From the NCBI RefSeq assembly GCF_000003815.2, contig NC_049996.1, positions 12,407,525-12,471,524 of the forward strand: a stretch of DNA of 64,000 bases. The letters are read 5' to 3'. This document shows positions 10,080-23,000 of this stretch, piece after piece. Source of the stretch: Branchiostoma floridae (taxonomy: Eukaryota; Chordata; Leptocardii; Amphioxiformes; Branchiostomatidae). A model generated the notes under the pieces. It worked only from the letters and a program-made list of their open reading frames with translations, had not been told where the DNA came from and did no database searches. Position 1 is the stretch's first letter. Every line of letters begins with the position of its first letter. The position numbers and the translations under genes were made by a program.

Positions 10080-12860
10080 AAAACCTTAGTGTAGTATCAT
10101 CTTCTAAAGACGTATGCTTAACCTTAACAAGGAAGGTTGTGTTACAGACTATTGTCATTGCTATAACGTAACAATGATTTACTGGGGAAAAATACAGGAA
10201 ACAGTTCTTGGAGATCTCACGTATGACAGGAAGTAGTGATATTTTCACAACAGTCACTAATTGGAAGGAAGTGATGTTTTGTAATTGATCAGTCGATACT
10301 GTTTCAAGTCATTTATGATTTAAATGAGGAAGTTAATGTGCTTTTGCTCAACAGAGAACTGCCGTTGAGTGTAATTCATGGTAGCCTGGGTAGCCTTAGG
10401 GAAGCGAGTGTATGGAGCCCCGGTAGAAATCGGATGGTACCCAGGCTAAATTTATGGGGTTTGGAGTATTTACTAGTACATGTACTAGGGATTTTCTTAA
10501 TAAAGTCTCCAAGCCTCATACTAGCTTGGAGTTAGATATGCAGTTAGATTTGAAAGGATATTCTATGTTGTAGATGTGTACTGTAGCCAGTTTCTGCTGT
10601 GTGCTTGCAACAATGCAAGCCTGGTCACATACATGTCATAATAGAGCTTGCCAATTCTGTCGGCAAAGATTGTGATTTGGGTCTTTGTCAACAGAGATTG
10701 CGATCAAGTCTCTGCCAGTGTAATCACAGTGATTCTTTACTTGTAAAGATCTCAATTTTTCCTGTGCATGTAAATGTTCAGGACATTTCAACTTCAATTC
10801 ATGTCTGTTAAGATCAATGAATCAAATCAAAACTCAGGGTAAAAAATCTCAATATAACTGGGTTACCACCTTAACACATTTCTAGTATCCCAATTATGAA
10901 TATGATCTCTGTTGATGAAGGCAGCTGAATCAGATCACAATGTCTACTCTGACTTAGTTACATGTACTATATCATTCTGGTTAGGTAGCATCTTACATAA
11001 CATCATGCCTCAAGCTAAATTTGAGCATGCAAGACTACGCCTTTTAGCTGGAATAGTGACAAATTTCTTTCATACTGTCATAGAGTTTTGTTGCAAAGCC
11101 CTAGCCAAGTATTTGTGCCTGTTTACACTTGTAGCTGTTTTGTAGAGAGAAGATATGACTTTGTAAAACTAAAAAGGTCATTATAAACCATAGCTTAGTC
11201 AGACTCATAGCATATTTTATTTTCCCATTGATTGTTTGGGACCCTAGGTGAATTAGCCTTCTTAAATATGTCATTTTTGAAAATCTATGAAAATACATTT
11301 TTGTCAGTTTCATCAACTTTCATGTCACATAGACAATATAGACAATATGTCTGTCCCATTCGACAATTTTCCGTCCTTGGGCAGAGAGACAGAACCTGAA
11401 GACAGCCCTGTTGTGCAGTGACCTTCAATAAACCTGTGCGATCCACTGTTTACAAAAACAACAGCTAGCTGTTGGTACTACAGTATTCTTGTAAAAAAAG
11501 ACACACTTATGACAAAGCCTTATGGTAGGGCGATACCTGGGATTGGTTTAGGGAAGAAGGGAAGGGGAGTATTACTAACATCAGTGATGGCTGGGGCTAT
11601 AATATCTTGAAAAACTGAATATTTCACGAAATTATGAGATCTTTAATTTCTTGCTTTCGAAAGGCTGTCAATGTCAGCCATCTTAGACAGTATAGTGTAT
11701 ACAAAGATGTGCCCTTTTCCACACTGACAGGTTAATGAATGATCGTGTACATCAGTTCTAAAATATTAATGTCGGGAACTGACTGACTCGGGTGGTCCCA
11801 ATCGCAAGGTCATTGGGGAAGATACCAGTAACATGAACACTTTGTTTTTCTTTCCATGCAAGGAATACACAGAATTTCCTGACAAATCCTTAGTCTTCTC
11901 TCCATAGCATTTTATTGGTAAAGATATAGAGAATCATGTTTGATCATCATCAAATTCTTCTTGAAATTTCTGAAATCTATACATGTGTAAGTGGTTGCTG
12001 CATCATGGATTGAGCTTTAGCTTTACTGTAATGTGACAGCTACATTTATACACTACAGTATTTCAATTTTTTCAGGTAGAAACCAAAACAGACAGACAGT
12101 GAAACAATATACGTGTAACTCATGCTAATGTTGGATCTATGCCTAAATCCTGCCTTATGTTTTCTTAATCTGTATATAACTCAGGTCAGCATCAAAGGAT
12201 TCATGTCATAACACAAATACTTGTCCAAGCTTCTGTCAATAAACTATAAAGAGAAAGTGTTGACACAAGAGAGTGGATAAATTATAGTACTACTAGTACT
12301 AGTAGTTCACAGCTATCTTCAGCTTTAGATTTTCCATCCCACTCATTGTTTTGGAGCCCACATGGTTGTATCCGTAGTAAAATCTGCCATTTTTAAGCTT
12401 AAGAAAATACTTTTTCATCAATTTCAACATCATTAAGTTTAGATTTTTTGAACGGATGGGGTGAAATTTTTGTCCATCCCAACAAAAACTTTAAGAACAG
12501 AGCTCTGGGTCCTGGAGACAGATCTATGGTAGTACTTATACTATATAGTACTCTGTGATGATCAATTGTTCATGAAAATCTTTCAGCTAAATTCTTTCAC
12601 ATACAGATTAGCATAAGCTTAAGATGATAAGCAAGTGTTACTCAACTGTTAAAGTGTTAATCATGGTTTTACCATAATCCTACAATAGATGGGCTGTGAT
12701 CCATTGTAACCTCTGTCTTGTGTATTTCAGATAAAGGTGCTTCTTGATTCATCCAAAACCATTATGTAGTGTCTTTTGGTCATGTCAGGCAACTGTTGTT
12801 ATAGTGTAGTCACCTGAAAGAAAATCTACTTACCCAAAGAGGTCAAGCAAGCTTTGCTTT

Positions 12861-12941
12861 AGCCAGGATACCAGACCCCAGTCCGATCTAAAAAACATGA
12901 TAGATAGTTTTGAGATCGGGCCGAGGTCTGGTATCCAAGCT
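12861..12941. repeat. Foldback with GGATACCAGACC arms
   Basis: The left arm GGATACCAGACCCCAGTCCG and the right arm (reverse complement GGATACCAGACCTCGGCCCG) continue into GATCT on both sides, leaving a loop of about 25 bases. This is typical of a short MITE. Confidence 0.6.
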
Positions 12942-13881
12942 AGTTTTATTTTGAACCCTGTAACAAAACAAAACAGGTAAAATTCAAAGAAGTATTTGAA
13001 GTATGAAGTATAGATATTTTTCTCCCATATTATATCATCAATGCCAAGTCAAATGTTTTCATATGCTGTACTTTGAACTTCTGGAGTCGTGTGAGAATGT
13101 CTGTACTGTAGCCATATGCAAACATAGGTGTGGTCCTAGTGTACATGTAAATGAAAAGGCAAGGGTGGACCCTGGCTGTAATCAAATAAACCTGACGTTG
13201 GGAGGCATTAATGTGCTTTTACTGCATCCACTCTGGTAGGGATATATTTCAGCTTTGTTGTTTCTCATAATATTGATATTTGTGTAACTGTAGCAAGATT
13301 GATATATATACTCATTGTGTATATGTATAAAAGGCGCTGCTGACACTTCTTTGCTCTCTCTAAGTCTAACAGTACGCTTTTAACTTCATCCTGCTAAGGA
13401 AGCCATTCGATTCCAGCTTTCTCTATAACTGGGTTAGGCAGCAGGGAGAATGTTAAAGTGGTCATTTTCATTGCCATACTAGAACTAGTAAGTTGGCTTT
13501 GGTTTAGTTTTACCTGAGGTTTTTGCACTTGTTCCAAAGAAAGTAAAATACAGATTAGTTATCATAATAGTCTTGAACTGTAAGGACAATATAATAATTT
13601 TTTTTTTCCTGCATTCATACCTTTTTTTACAAAATATTGGGATTCGTAAAATCGGTTCCGAGAATCCTTTGGGACGTTTTGAGTCATCTGTTTAAAAATC
13701 CCCTCCTGATTATCAGATAGACATAACAATACCAGGAGTCTGTATTGTCTACAGATTTGATAAACGTTTCCAGCATCTAACCTGTACATGACCCCATATC
13801 TTTGTTTATCAAACCCCTAGCTGCTGCGTATGTGCTTCCGGTAACAGGTGCCAAACGTCAATTGTTATATACTGGTCCAAG

Positions 13882-15256
13882 TACTGTAATTCACTTTATG
13901 TTCACGGTAGCAAAATTTCGCGGTGTGAGAAAAAATTAAGTGTTAACGGCACTCTATGTTCGCGGTGGCGGCGGTTCACCAAAAGAAAGTCGGCCTGTTT
14001 CGGCCGTGATTTGATGACAGCGCACGGAACGCAACAGGGCCAATGACCCCTGATATGTCGCAATCACATTTGCCGCATAGGCTGACGGGATACCCACGCC
14101 AAACACAAGCGACGCGGGCGCCATTTTGAAATATTTTCGGCGTGAAAGACGGCGCTAAGTTTTAAACTTTCAGCGTAATTTGTGGACACAAATTGTACAC
14201 AAATTGTACACAAGGAGGTGAAGAGTTTATCTCTCCGATATTTACAGTAGTTCCAACTCAGAATTATGAAACGAACGTCTTTTTTTCGGCATGTAAGCGG
14301 AGTTTTGTTTGCCACGTTTCTAGTCGTAAAAATTTCCCCGCTATTATTGTTGTGAATCTTAGTTGCTGTAATTCCATAGCCATTACTTGTATTTGTAAAG
14401 ACCGGTACTACTCAGTTTTATTTTTTGTTCTGTTTTTAACTTGTAGAAATCTAGTTAAACTATGATAATGTACTAAGTAGATTGTTATCGCAGCCATGTC
14501 ACGGCGTGTACGTAAGTTTTGTTAGTAAACAAAGCCGATATGTTTCTTTTTCCTCCGGTCGCCGGTGGCACATTTCTATACAATAATGACTCCCTGTATC
14601 GTATATGTGTTGAATCAACTTTTATTTTTACAACATACTGGTATTTCAGTAAATTCGCTGGTTTATTTGTACTCATCACCTGAAATTCCGCGACTTTGTT
14701 GAAAATTCCTTTGTCTAACGCTTGGCTTGGGTACCGCCATTTTGTAACATTTTTTTTATGTATCGCTAGCTGTAGTTGTACAAATATACGAGTCATTTTT
14801 TGTACTAGTACTAGTACTTTCAGTGATGATCCTGTAGTAATTCCTTGCTTGAATAGCACTGTAGTAGTTTTTTAGTTTGTAAATGTACACATGCTGCCTG
14901 CTAGCGGCGATGTAAACAAAATAGCGGTTTATGTTATCGTAACGTAAACATGAACATAAGTAAAAGAAATGACACAATTTTGTGCTTGTAGAATAAATGT
15001 TTTATTTCTTGAGGAGAATTTGTGTTTGAGTTGTTATTGTGGCGATCGTTGCGTGTTGAAAGTGTGTTGTGTGAATGGATAAGACATTCGTAACGTACTA
15101 GTAAGTACTAGTTCTAAGTACTTGGATGGTAGCGGAGAAGGGGGAGGGGGGCGAAAGACGAATGATTTTTTAACGGCAATGATAACTTCGCGGCACAGAC
15201 GTCACCGTGAAAACCGTGAACATAAAGTTACCGTTAATAAAACAGGAATTACAGTA
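13882..15256. mobile_element. Possible DNA-transposon derivative with TACTGTAATTC ends
   Basis: The left end reads TACTGTAATTCACTTTATGT. The right end, reverse complemented, starts TACTGTAATTCCTGTTTTAT and then reaches ACTTTATGTTCACGG, matching the left arm again after an 18-base insertion. No transposase frame was recognised inside. Two YY1-like GCCATTTTG motifs (near 14120 and 14737) lie within, so a promoter function cannot be excluded. Confidence 0.35.
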
Positions 15257-16488
15257 TCTTCCATGTGTGTTGTTTATTGTTACGTAGAAGACTTAAAGGT
15301 AAGAATTCCTTCGTTCTAAAAAGATATGTCTCTTTGTATGTAGTTGTACAGTTTTATTTGGGTCCACGGATGTCACAAATATGTATTTACTTTTTACTGT
15401 CGAATGTGTGTCGTGAGGTTGTAAGTACAAGGTTTCTTTATTCAGGTTGTAACAATGTACAAGGTTTGATCTATCCAAAGGTCCAGTTTCTTAGAATGAT
15501 TACATATAAATCAAAGTTGTCACCAGGCTTGTGAAAAATGAACACATTTGAAATTCCTGGCATCCAATATGGATCTATTCTATGGAATCAACCTACTAGT
15601 AATGGCCTTATCTACAGCCCCCCTCCCCATTTTTGTCTCTACTCTGAGTCATATCACTACCAGGAAGATTAGAAAGGAAACAGCTTCTGTGGAATGGTAG
15701 CATGATCTCTCCTAATCTCAGTAGGTCAATGCAGAGCAGAACATGTACAGGAAAGACTGGGCTGGTTGTTGGGAGAGGGGAAAAGGGCACAGGAAACTCA
15801 CATGTATAACCTGCCAGCTGCCCATATTTGAACAGAAAACAGTTGGAGAACATAAGCTTGTTGAGGTCATATGTCCTGTAGGGGGGATTGTGTAATTGTT
15901 TTTCTTCAATCCAGCAATTATAGACTAAGTGTGTGTGAAAATTGAATGCTGGATATTGCAGTGGCCTCCAATGTTTTAGATTGGACTGTGTAATTACAGC
16001 TACTGGTGAGTCATAAATACAGTATTTGTAAATACTGATAAAGCTCTTATTTTTCCCAAGTTGGCTGTGCAGAGCATCATATATGTTATCTTGTCTATAA
16101 AAGATACAACATGTCCTTGAGGGTACCCAGACTTAATAACAAATGTGTAACCTCTGACTATAATGATGTATAATCATGTATTCCAGGTACATATTAAGTA
16201 TTAACCTTGTACAAGTCTCAATGACAGTTCCATACTTTGACAATGTATATAAATGGTACCAGGTGTACACAAGCAGGATGTGGCAAGGTCAGTAATGAGT
16301 ATCTGTCAGTCATGTAAGGATTTACTGTACATTCTGTATTCATGATGTGCTGTGAAGTCAGCAGCTTTTCTTACTAAGTTACATGTATTGAGGTAAGTTA
16401 GGAGGCGAAAATATTACAGTCTGGAACAGTGCTTGGTTATACTGTATTCACTAAAGCTGTTGTTTTTGTTTCCTGCTCCAGGTGAGCC

Positions 16489-19400
16489 ATGGGTTACGAT
16501 GTGAACAGGTTTGAAGGAAACGTAGATGAGGAGTTACTCTGTCCCATCTGTGGAGGTGTGTTGGAAGAGCCGGTGCAGGCGCCGCAATGTGAACATGCCT
16601 TCTGTACAGCATGCATACAGGTCAGTCATGTACATGTGTGTTAAACATCCCATCTGTATGGCATACATATTTTGTGAGTGTTTAACATGCCTTCTGTACA
16701 GCATGCATACAGGTCAGTCTTGCTAAAGAATCCTTTCACCTTTTGTTGAAACCCAGGAGTGGCTGTCGAGACAGCACACGTGTCCCGTAGACCGTCAGAC
16801 GATCACGCCGTCGCAGCTGAAACCCGTCCCCCGCATCCTCCGCAACCTGCTCTCCAGACTCTACATCAAATGTGACAATGCCAACTTTGGCTGCTCACAG
16901 GTAAAACTGTTTGTTATGTTTATTTGTTTTGTCTGTAATAGCTTTTTACCCAGACCTTGTTATGTTGCCATTTACTGTATATCAATCATGAGTTTCAACT
17001 TGAAGCTCATTTTTGTTTGCATCTTAAAAGAAATCAGAAACAACAAGGAAACCTGAAGCCCAATGTGCAAGTATGAAAGAGGAAATAACACAACAACATG
17101 GGCCATTTGATTCTGCACTTTTAGGTCCTATGAGCTTGACTGTTAAACTCTTCAATAACAGCTCATGTATAAAGTAAAATGTCTTCTAGAAGCATGCGTA
17201 GTCCAGTGCTTAACACCCCTGCCTCTGGACCGTGAGATTTGGAGTTTGAATCCCGACTGTTGTCACTCACAAGACATGCACTCTACTGGAAATGGTTGCA
17301 GTCCTAAGGAAAGGTAGTTAAGCCTTGGTCCACTACAGTAACTGTTCATTGTGCTTGTGGAATAAAGCAAGGGGAATTTTCCCAGTACAATGAACGTGTA
17401 TATACTGTACATAGCATCTGTCTTCTCTGTCACAAGCAGTGGAAGATTAGATCTTCAGTGAGTTAAAGATCACTTTTACTTTGTTACTGTACCCAATGTC
17501 CCAGATGTTTACTGTTGTAATGTTCATTTCAGGTTATAAAACTAGACCAGCTTGCATCCCACCTGGATGAGTGTGAACACAACCCGAAGAGACCAGTGTC
17601 CTGTGAGCAGGGCTGTGGGTACGTTCTAGCCAAACGTAATAGCTTAGTAAACATTGTCTGTGCTCAAAATACTTTTTTCATCCAAGTTGCTCAGGTGGCA
17701 ACCTAAGTCAAAAGCCAGGTTGCCCCATTTCCAAGTTATTGCTTTCTTCAAATGAGCTACATATCCATTATCTTTCCTTACATGTAACTACTTATATTTC
17801 TTACCAAGAAATAAAATTGATACAAAAGCTTATGCATATAGGTGAGGGAAAAGCTCACTGCGCTAGCTGGGTTTAAGATTAAGTATTGCGCCAAGCAAAA
17901 TGTATTTGTGTGCAAGTGGGTTTTTCGAACAATGCATTGTTAGATCTGCCTAAAGGAAAGTGCTGCATTCTCACCTTTATGAAAATGTAGTTCAAAATCT
18001 TTTTGTTGTTGTTGGATCACATCTATCCTCTATACCTCTCCCCAGCCTTGTTATTCCAAAAGACGAGTTGAAGGACCACAATTGCGTGCGGGAGCTGCGA
18101 ACGGTCGTGTCCCAGCAGCAAGTCAAACTCAGTGAATTCCAGAGTGAGCTGGCGGAGCAGAAGCGGATGATCCAGGACCAGAAGAGGGAGATCCAGATGC
18201 TGAAGGAGTACATGCGGGCCATCCGCGCCTCCAACCAGCCCCTCACCAGGGCTATCGAGGACCAGATGGAGTCTGACGAGGTGGGTGCAGTACCGCCTCT
18301 TGTTGGTAGGAGGTGCTTGAGCCAGGAGGTGAAGAACTGCACTACTGTACCTAACCACTTTGTTACTTTGTTTCCTTCCTGTCCTAGTGGTGTCCTCTGT
18401 CTGGTGTTTGTTTTCAAGCAAATCAGTATTTAATCCCACAATTCCTGAAGTAAAAACATGGTAAAACTCGAAAACAAGATGGCCCCTGCATGATGTCAAA
18501 TCCAACATGGCAGAGCCCATTGATGCTGACAAAAACAGTACAGGTTTTGCTATTGCACACCTGTAATTGGATAGAGGACAGTTAAATCCATGATAAAGGA
18601 TATCACTAAGACAAGGACTATTTCACGGATCCCTTGGCATGCTGGGAAAATTGAGAATTCTGGGTATCAGGGCAATCCAAATCATTACCATGACAACATA
18701 GATGAACTGGACACTGTACACATGCATGTTGTCATGGCAATGTTGTTTTCCCCCATGGATCCATGAAAATGTGTTTTGTGAATAGATAGATGCTCCTGAT
18801 AGTCTCCTTTTCTAGTAGCTACCTCATTCTGCCATCTCTTTCATACCTTTGACCTGGCATGAAGAACTACAATGAATCAGTACAATTGTGGATTGTGATA
18901 TTTGAGGTACAAATCTATTTTTACCTTGTATATACTGTTGTAATGTTTGTAAATTGTATGTATGTAGCTTACTCAGTGCCTCTACATGTATGAAATGCAG
19001 TGCCAAGTCTGAGATCTAGAGATCCACCTTGATATAAGAAGAGAGAAATGACTGAATAAAGGAAGGTCTGTTGCAATATCATGCTTTATTGCAAGCAACA
19101 GTGTAGGATTGAGCATTTTGAACACGACATGTTCCACAAACGAAGCGTGTTGTTTCCAGGTGTTACGATGGGTGCGGTCGCTGCAGACGGCCCGTGTGAC
19201 ACGGTGGGGAGGAATGATCTCTACACCCGATGCTGTGCTACAAGCTGTGATAAAAAGATCCCTCCTGGACAGGTGAGTGCAACTTCTGATAAAACATTGA
19301 TTAAATCAAATTTGGAGAAAGTTGCAGCTCTTTACTCTACCAGCAGTCCTCGCTTTATAACTGTATTATAAAATTTTTATGTTCGATGAAGATTTGCATG

Positions 19401-20081
19401 CATAATGGTCTAAGGAATACTGACCCTTGTGTTTTGAATCACATATGTTATCCATAGTCTTCAACCTGCTATCACTAAAACCAGTACAAAGTGCCATATA
19501 TAAGGCTTACTCAAAAGAGTTTCAAGATACAATCATTGGTTGGTCTGCATTGAAATGACCTATTTAAGGCTTGCACATAAAAATGATTCAGTGCAAGCTG
19601 GTTAATTTATTTTGTATTGTATATCAGTACAGTATTCTTAGCCATGATAACTGATCAAGCTCTAACATTTTAAGGTGCTTCGATAACTAGATCCCATGTA
19701 AATTTCATTCTATATTGTGCATGTCTTTAAAGATAGAGCAGTAAGCATCATTTCACCATTGTAACTACACAGTATTACAAGCTGTATGATACTTTCCAGT
19801 TCTTCAAAACATTGTAACCAATAACAAGTCCCATTTCCAGTGGTTGTCCTGCTGGGATCGTTGACGTCCTCATGGAGAATGCTCACGAACGGAACTGGCC
19901 TCGCGGGCTGAGCACGCTGGAGACGCGGCAGATGAACCGCCGATGTTATGAGAACTACGTGACCAAACGGATCCCGGGGAAGCAGGCGGTGGTCGTCATG
20001 GCGTGCGAGAACCAGCACATGGGGCCGGACATGGTCCTGGAGCCCGGACTCGTCATGATATTTGCTCATGGAATAGAGTAA
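16489..20081 (+). CDS. RNF41: RNF41/NRDP1-type RING-finger E3 ubiquitin ligase
   Basis: E3 ligase that in vertebrates ubiquitinates ErbB3, BRUCE and other targets and is stabilised by the deubiquitinase USP8. Coding exons are 16489-16620, 16757-16900, 17533-17618, 18046-18280, 19160-19272 and 19841-20081. They total 951 bases (316 residues; the human protein has 317), and all phases close. Domains in order: RING at about 18-57 (CPICGG, CEHAFC, CPVDR), then a TRAF-like zinc-finger part (CDNANFGC, HLDECEHNPKRPVSCEQGCG), and a coiled coil in exon 4. The C-terminal USP8-binding domain includes TARVTRWGGMISTPDAV, LETRQMNRR, RIPGKQAVVVMACENQHMG and GLVMIFAHG. The MGYDV start matches the vertebrate start. 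The donor of coding exon 1 has a duplicated decoy 92 bases downstream. Confidence 0.97.
16592..16719 (+). repeat. Triplicated exon-1 end / splice-donor segment of RNF41
   Basis: The 36 bases at 16592-16627, which include the exon end CATGCATACAG and donor GTCAGTC, recur exactly at 16684-16719. A degenerate third copy starts at 16644. Use of the second donor would add 92 bases and shift the frame. Confidence 0.85.
17191..17467 (+). mobile_element. tRNA-derived SINE (family A) in RNF41 intron
   Basis: It starts AGCATGCGTAGTCCAGTGCT and has the B-box-like GGAGTTTGAATCCC at 17241-17254. The body includes GGTTGCAGTCCTAAGGAAAG, CTGTTCATTGTGCTTG and ACTGTACATAGCATCTGTC. The whole unit is matched by the minus-strand copy at 60049-60759, which establishes both ends. 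Confidence 0.8.
18610..18770. repeat. Foldback in RNF41 intron 4
   Basis: TACCATGACAACAT and ATGTTGTCATGGCA form the inner arms. CACGGATCCC and CCCCCATGGATCC are weaker outer matches. This is a MITE-like remnant; the borders are approximate. Confidence 0.4.
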
Positions 20082-23000
20082 GGCATTCTATCTGTTAGTA
20101 GATATAATATATATATACATGGATGTTAAATCACTAGCAGCACTATCATCTTTGTGAAAGTTAACATCAAAAGTTAGAGATTTTTTGAAGAAGATTTTAT
20201 AGAAAAAAAGCTGTTGCTTTGTCTCCTACAAAGGATTTAAAGGAAGAAAGCAAAGTCAAAAAGAAGTTGAATAATGACACAAGGAAATATGCAAGATTGT
20301 GCATATGCTTTAGAGAGGAAATTTTCTCATTGGTGAAATTGATGAGACACACGTTATTGGTTACATCTACAAGAAGTTCCTTTAAAAACGAAATTTGGGG
20401 GAGTGACTTTGCAAGCTGTGTAAAAGATGTATAAGATATTGAGGGAAGAACATTCCGGTAGTAGATATAGGTTGTGCACAAAAGATTATTGCAACAGCTT
20501 GTCTCTGCACATGGACATTGTGCCTTTGTCAAAAAGCACCACAATACAGGGTCTGAAAACTTCAAAGAAACAGCCAAAAATAACATGTACAGTATGTGTG
20601 ATATATAGCAAGGCATGAATATGTGGTCAAAGATATATGATATTATACAATGTAGGATTCTGATATATAAAATAGAGTGCTTTGTGTGTAGATGTGGGTA
20701 GTGTGCATTGTCACCAACCAATCTTGAGAACAGTATGATAGCTTTATGCCTGCAGTGTTCTAGACAGCAATGTAAGGTACATGCAGTTAATCTTTGCAGT
20801 GTCTATGGTAGTTTATTTCATTTGAATGTCATATGTAATCTTGAGATATGTACATAGAAGAACTGAGAGAGTTGTTAACTCTTGCACCAGCCAGTTGATA
20901 ACAGCTATGCAAACCTCTGCTGCAAGATACTTTTTAGTTTTACACTGCAGTATTTCGTAGTAGTAGCCTTATTTTTGCTCTGTATGCAATTTACATGCTT
21001 TATTTGCTGTATGGTTCTACCATGAATTGAATTCTTCACATTTTAAGCTCTTTGTATTTCAAACTGCAGTTCACCCTGTTGTAGCTAGAGCCTTTTTGCT
21101 GCAGCTTCTTGTTGATGTGTTTCACATTTTCCTTGTTGTTTCTGCATGCATACCAATGTTTTACTTTTGTTGTTGCTACAGCGTTACTGATTACTAAAGT
21201 GGTGCGGCATGGAAAGAAGGGATAAAGGTTGGTTAATTACAGATTTTATTGCAGCTTTGGATGCGAAGCTTTTCTAAGCTTATGACTAAGATGCTAACTT
21301 GCCACGTTTGGGAACATATAAGATTTATGTTAGTTTGCTGGCATTGCATGGCCTGTAATAGTTCTTTTTGCACATTTGTATAGTGAAGAAATATACAAAG
21401 CATGACTTAATTTACTATGGTGCTACAAATACACAAAGTCAAGACTTGAAAACATTGGAGATGACTTTTGGAGTAGAACTTAGGAGGCAAAGGCATTCAG
21501 GGTATCTTGATTTCACAGTTGAAATATCTGTAGTGTTGCAATGCAAGACAGACCACATGTTTGAGTTTGCAGTGAAAACTCACCACAAAAACCATGAAGA
21601 TATAACCACTGCAAACACTTAACAATTTATAGCATTTTAAGTAGAGCTCTGTCAAACACTTTGATGTAAAACTGGAAATGTCCATAGATATAACTTTTGA
21701 AATATTATGATAGTTGTTGAAATCTTGGTATATACAGTATGCAAAGCTATGGTTAGTCAAAATACATTCTAGTTGTGCATATAATAATGAATGACTATAG
21801 TTATAACATGTATTGTAAGTGCACTAACACAAGTCTTTCCTTTATTTCAGTTCATGACATCTTGGTTTGGATTATATATATGGAGTATTATTATTATTAG
21901 GTATTTTCATATGGAACACAGTGGGGACATATATATATTAACTTAGTGTGGAGAGAAAGTAGGCGATCTTGTGTGTGCCAAAATTATGATATATATGTAT
22001 TGTTATTTACCTCTATTTAAACAAAAAGAATGGGTTAGATAAGAATATTCTTTGTTTGTTTTCCTTTTTTTGTTTTGCAACTGTTTTGAATGGATAGACT
22101 TTGTTGTCAATTTTCCTTGCATTAGATTATAATATACTTAGGTTGATAGACCATGGAGGTACTGAGAAAAGGGTACTTTATTTGAACAATTTCATATTAG
22201 ATGTGACCAGAAATGCCCTTATATCTTATACTTCACATTTGAAGTTTACATTACAAAATCATCATCATACCAGATGACGGACGGAGACCAAGTCTTCTTC
22301 ACACTTGTAAATGCATGAAAAGAACTTGGATATGGAAGGAAACGTGACAATACATTACGTCAACTATGAATTTCCTTCAAAGGGCACGTCAGGTTCAATT
22401 TTTGCCAACCTGTTGCAATACTATATGTGAGTTGCTATAACTCTCCCATTGCTTCTTTAGTATACATACCACTTTGCAAAATAAGTTACCCACCCTATGG
22501 TGCCAGCCAATAGATACGGAGATGTGTCACTTGTATATTACTTTGTTACATGGTTCATAGAAATTTGTCTGTTTGCTACATATGAATTATTTTTCTCTAC
22601 AATTTTTTTTTCAACTTTCAAAATCTTAAAGTCATGCAATTAAGCATTCTCAAAAACATAATTTTTAAATGGCCTCCATATGTTTATCAGTGACAATAGC
22701 TTCAAATATATCTTCTTGAAGAAAATTGGTAATATATCCATATATGTGTGTGTATATATATACAGTTATTCATATGGGTGTGTGTGTGCATATTTTTCTA
22801 CCACTATCATAATACTACATGTACCCTGAGTATGCAGAGGTTTGCAGGAGATGCAGACTTTGGTGCCAATTTTGAGTTTCAGCATTCTACGCAATCCTAA
22901 CTTGCACTAGAACAAAACTGCACAATTTATAAACCATCTTGTGCACGTACCAAGCTTACAGACAAAGTTGACTGACTCGGATGCCTCCACCCCGTTAATA

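Larger units (their letters stand above)
9561..16481 (+). other. Probable long first intron of RNF41 with repeats
   Basis: No protein gene recognised in 6.9 kb. It holds a (TTG)n run near 9882-9905, a poly-A run near 10048-10077, a hairpin at 10381-10448, a foldback at 12861-12941 and a 1.4-kb segment with matching ends at 13882-15256. Intron status depends on the leader exon proposed at 9.5 kb being correct. Confidence 0.35.

Noticed and set aside
18023-18532. 169- and 141-codon minus-strand frames
   Set aside because: Antisense shadows of RNF41 exon 4.
20197-20721. 174-codon minus-strand frame
   Set aside because: A-T driven hydrophobic composition, no recognisable domain, no partner exons; probably a chance frame in the RNF41 3' flank.
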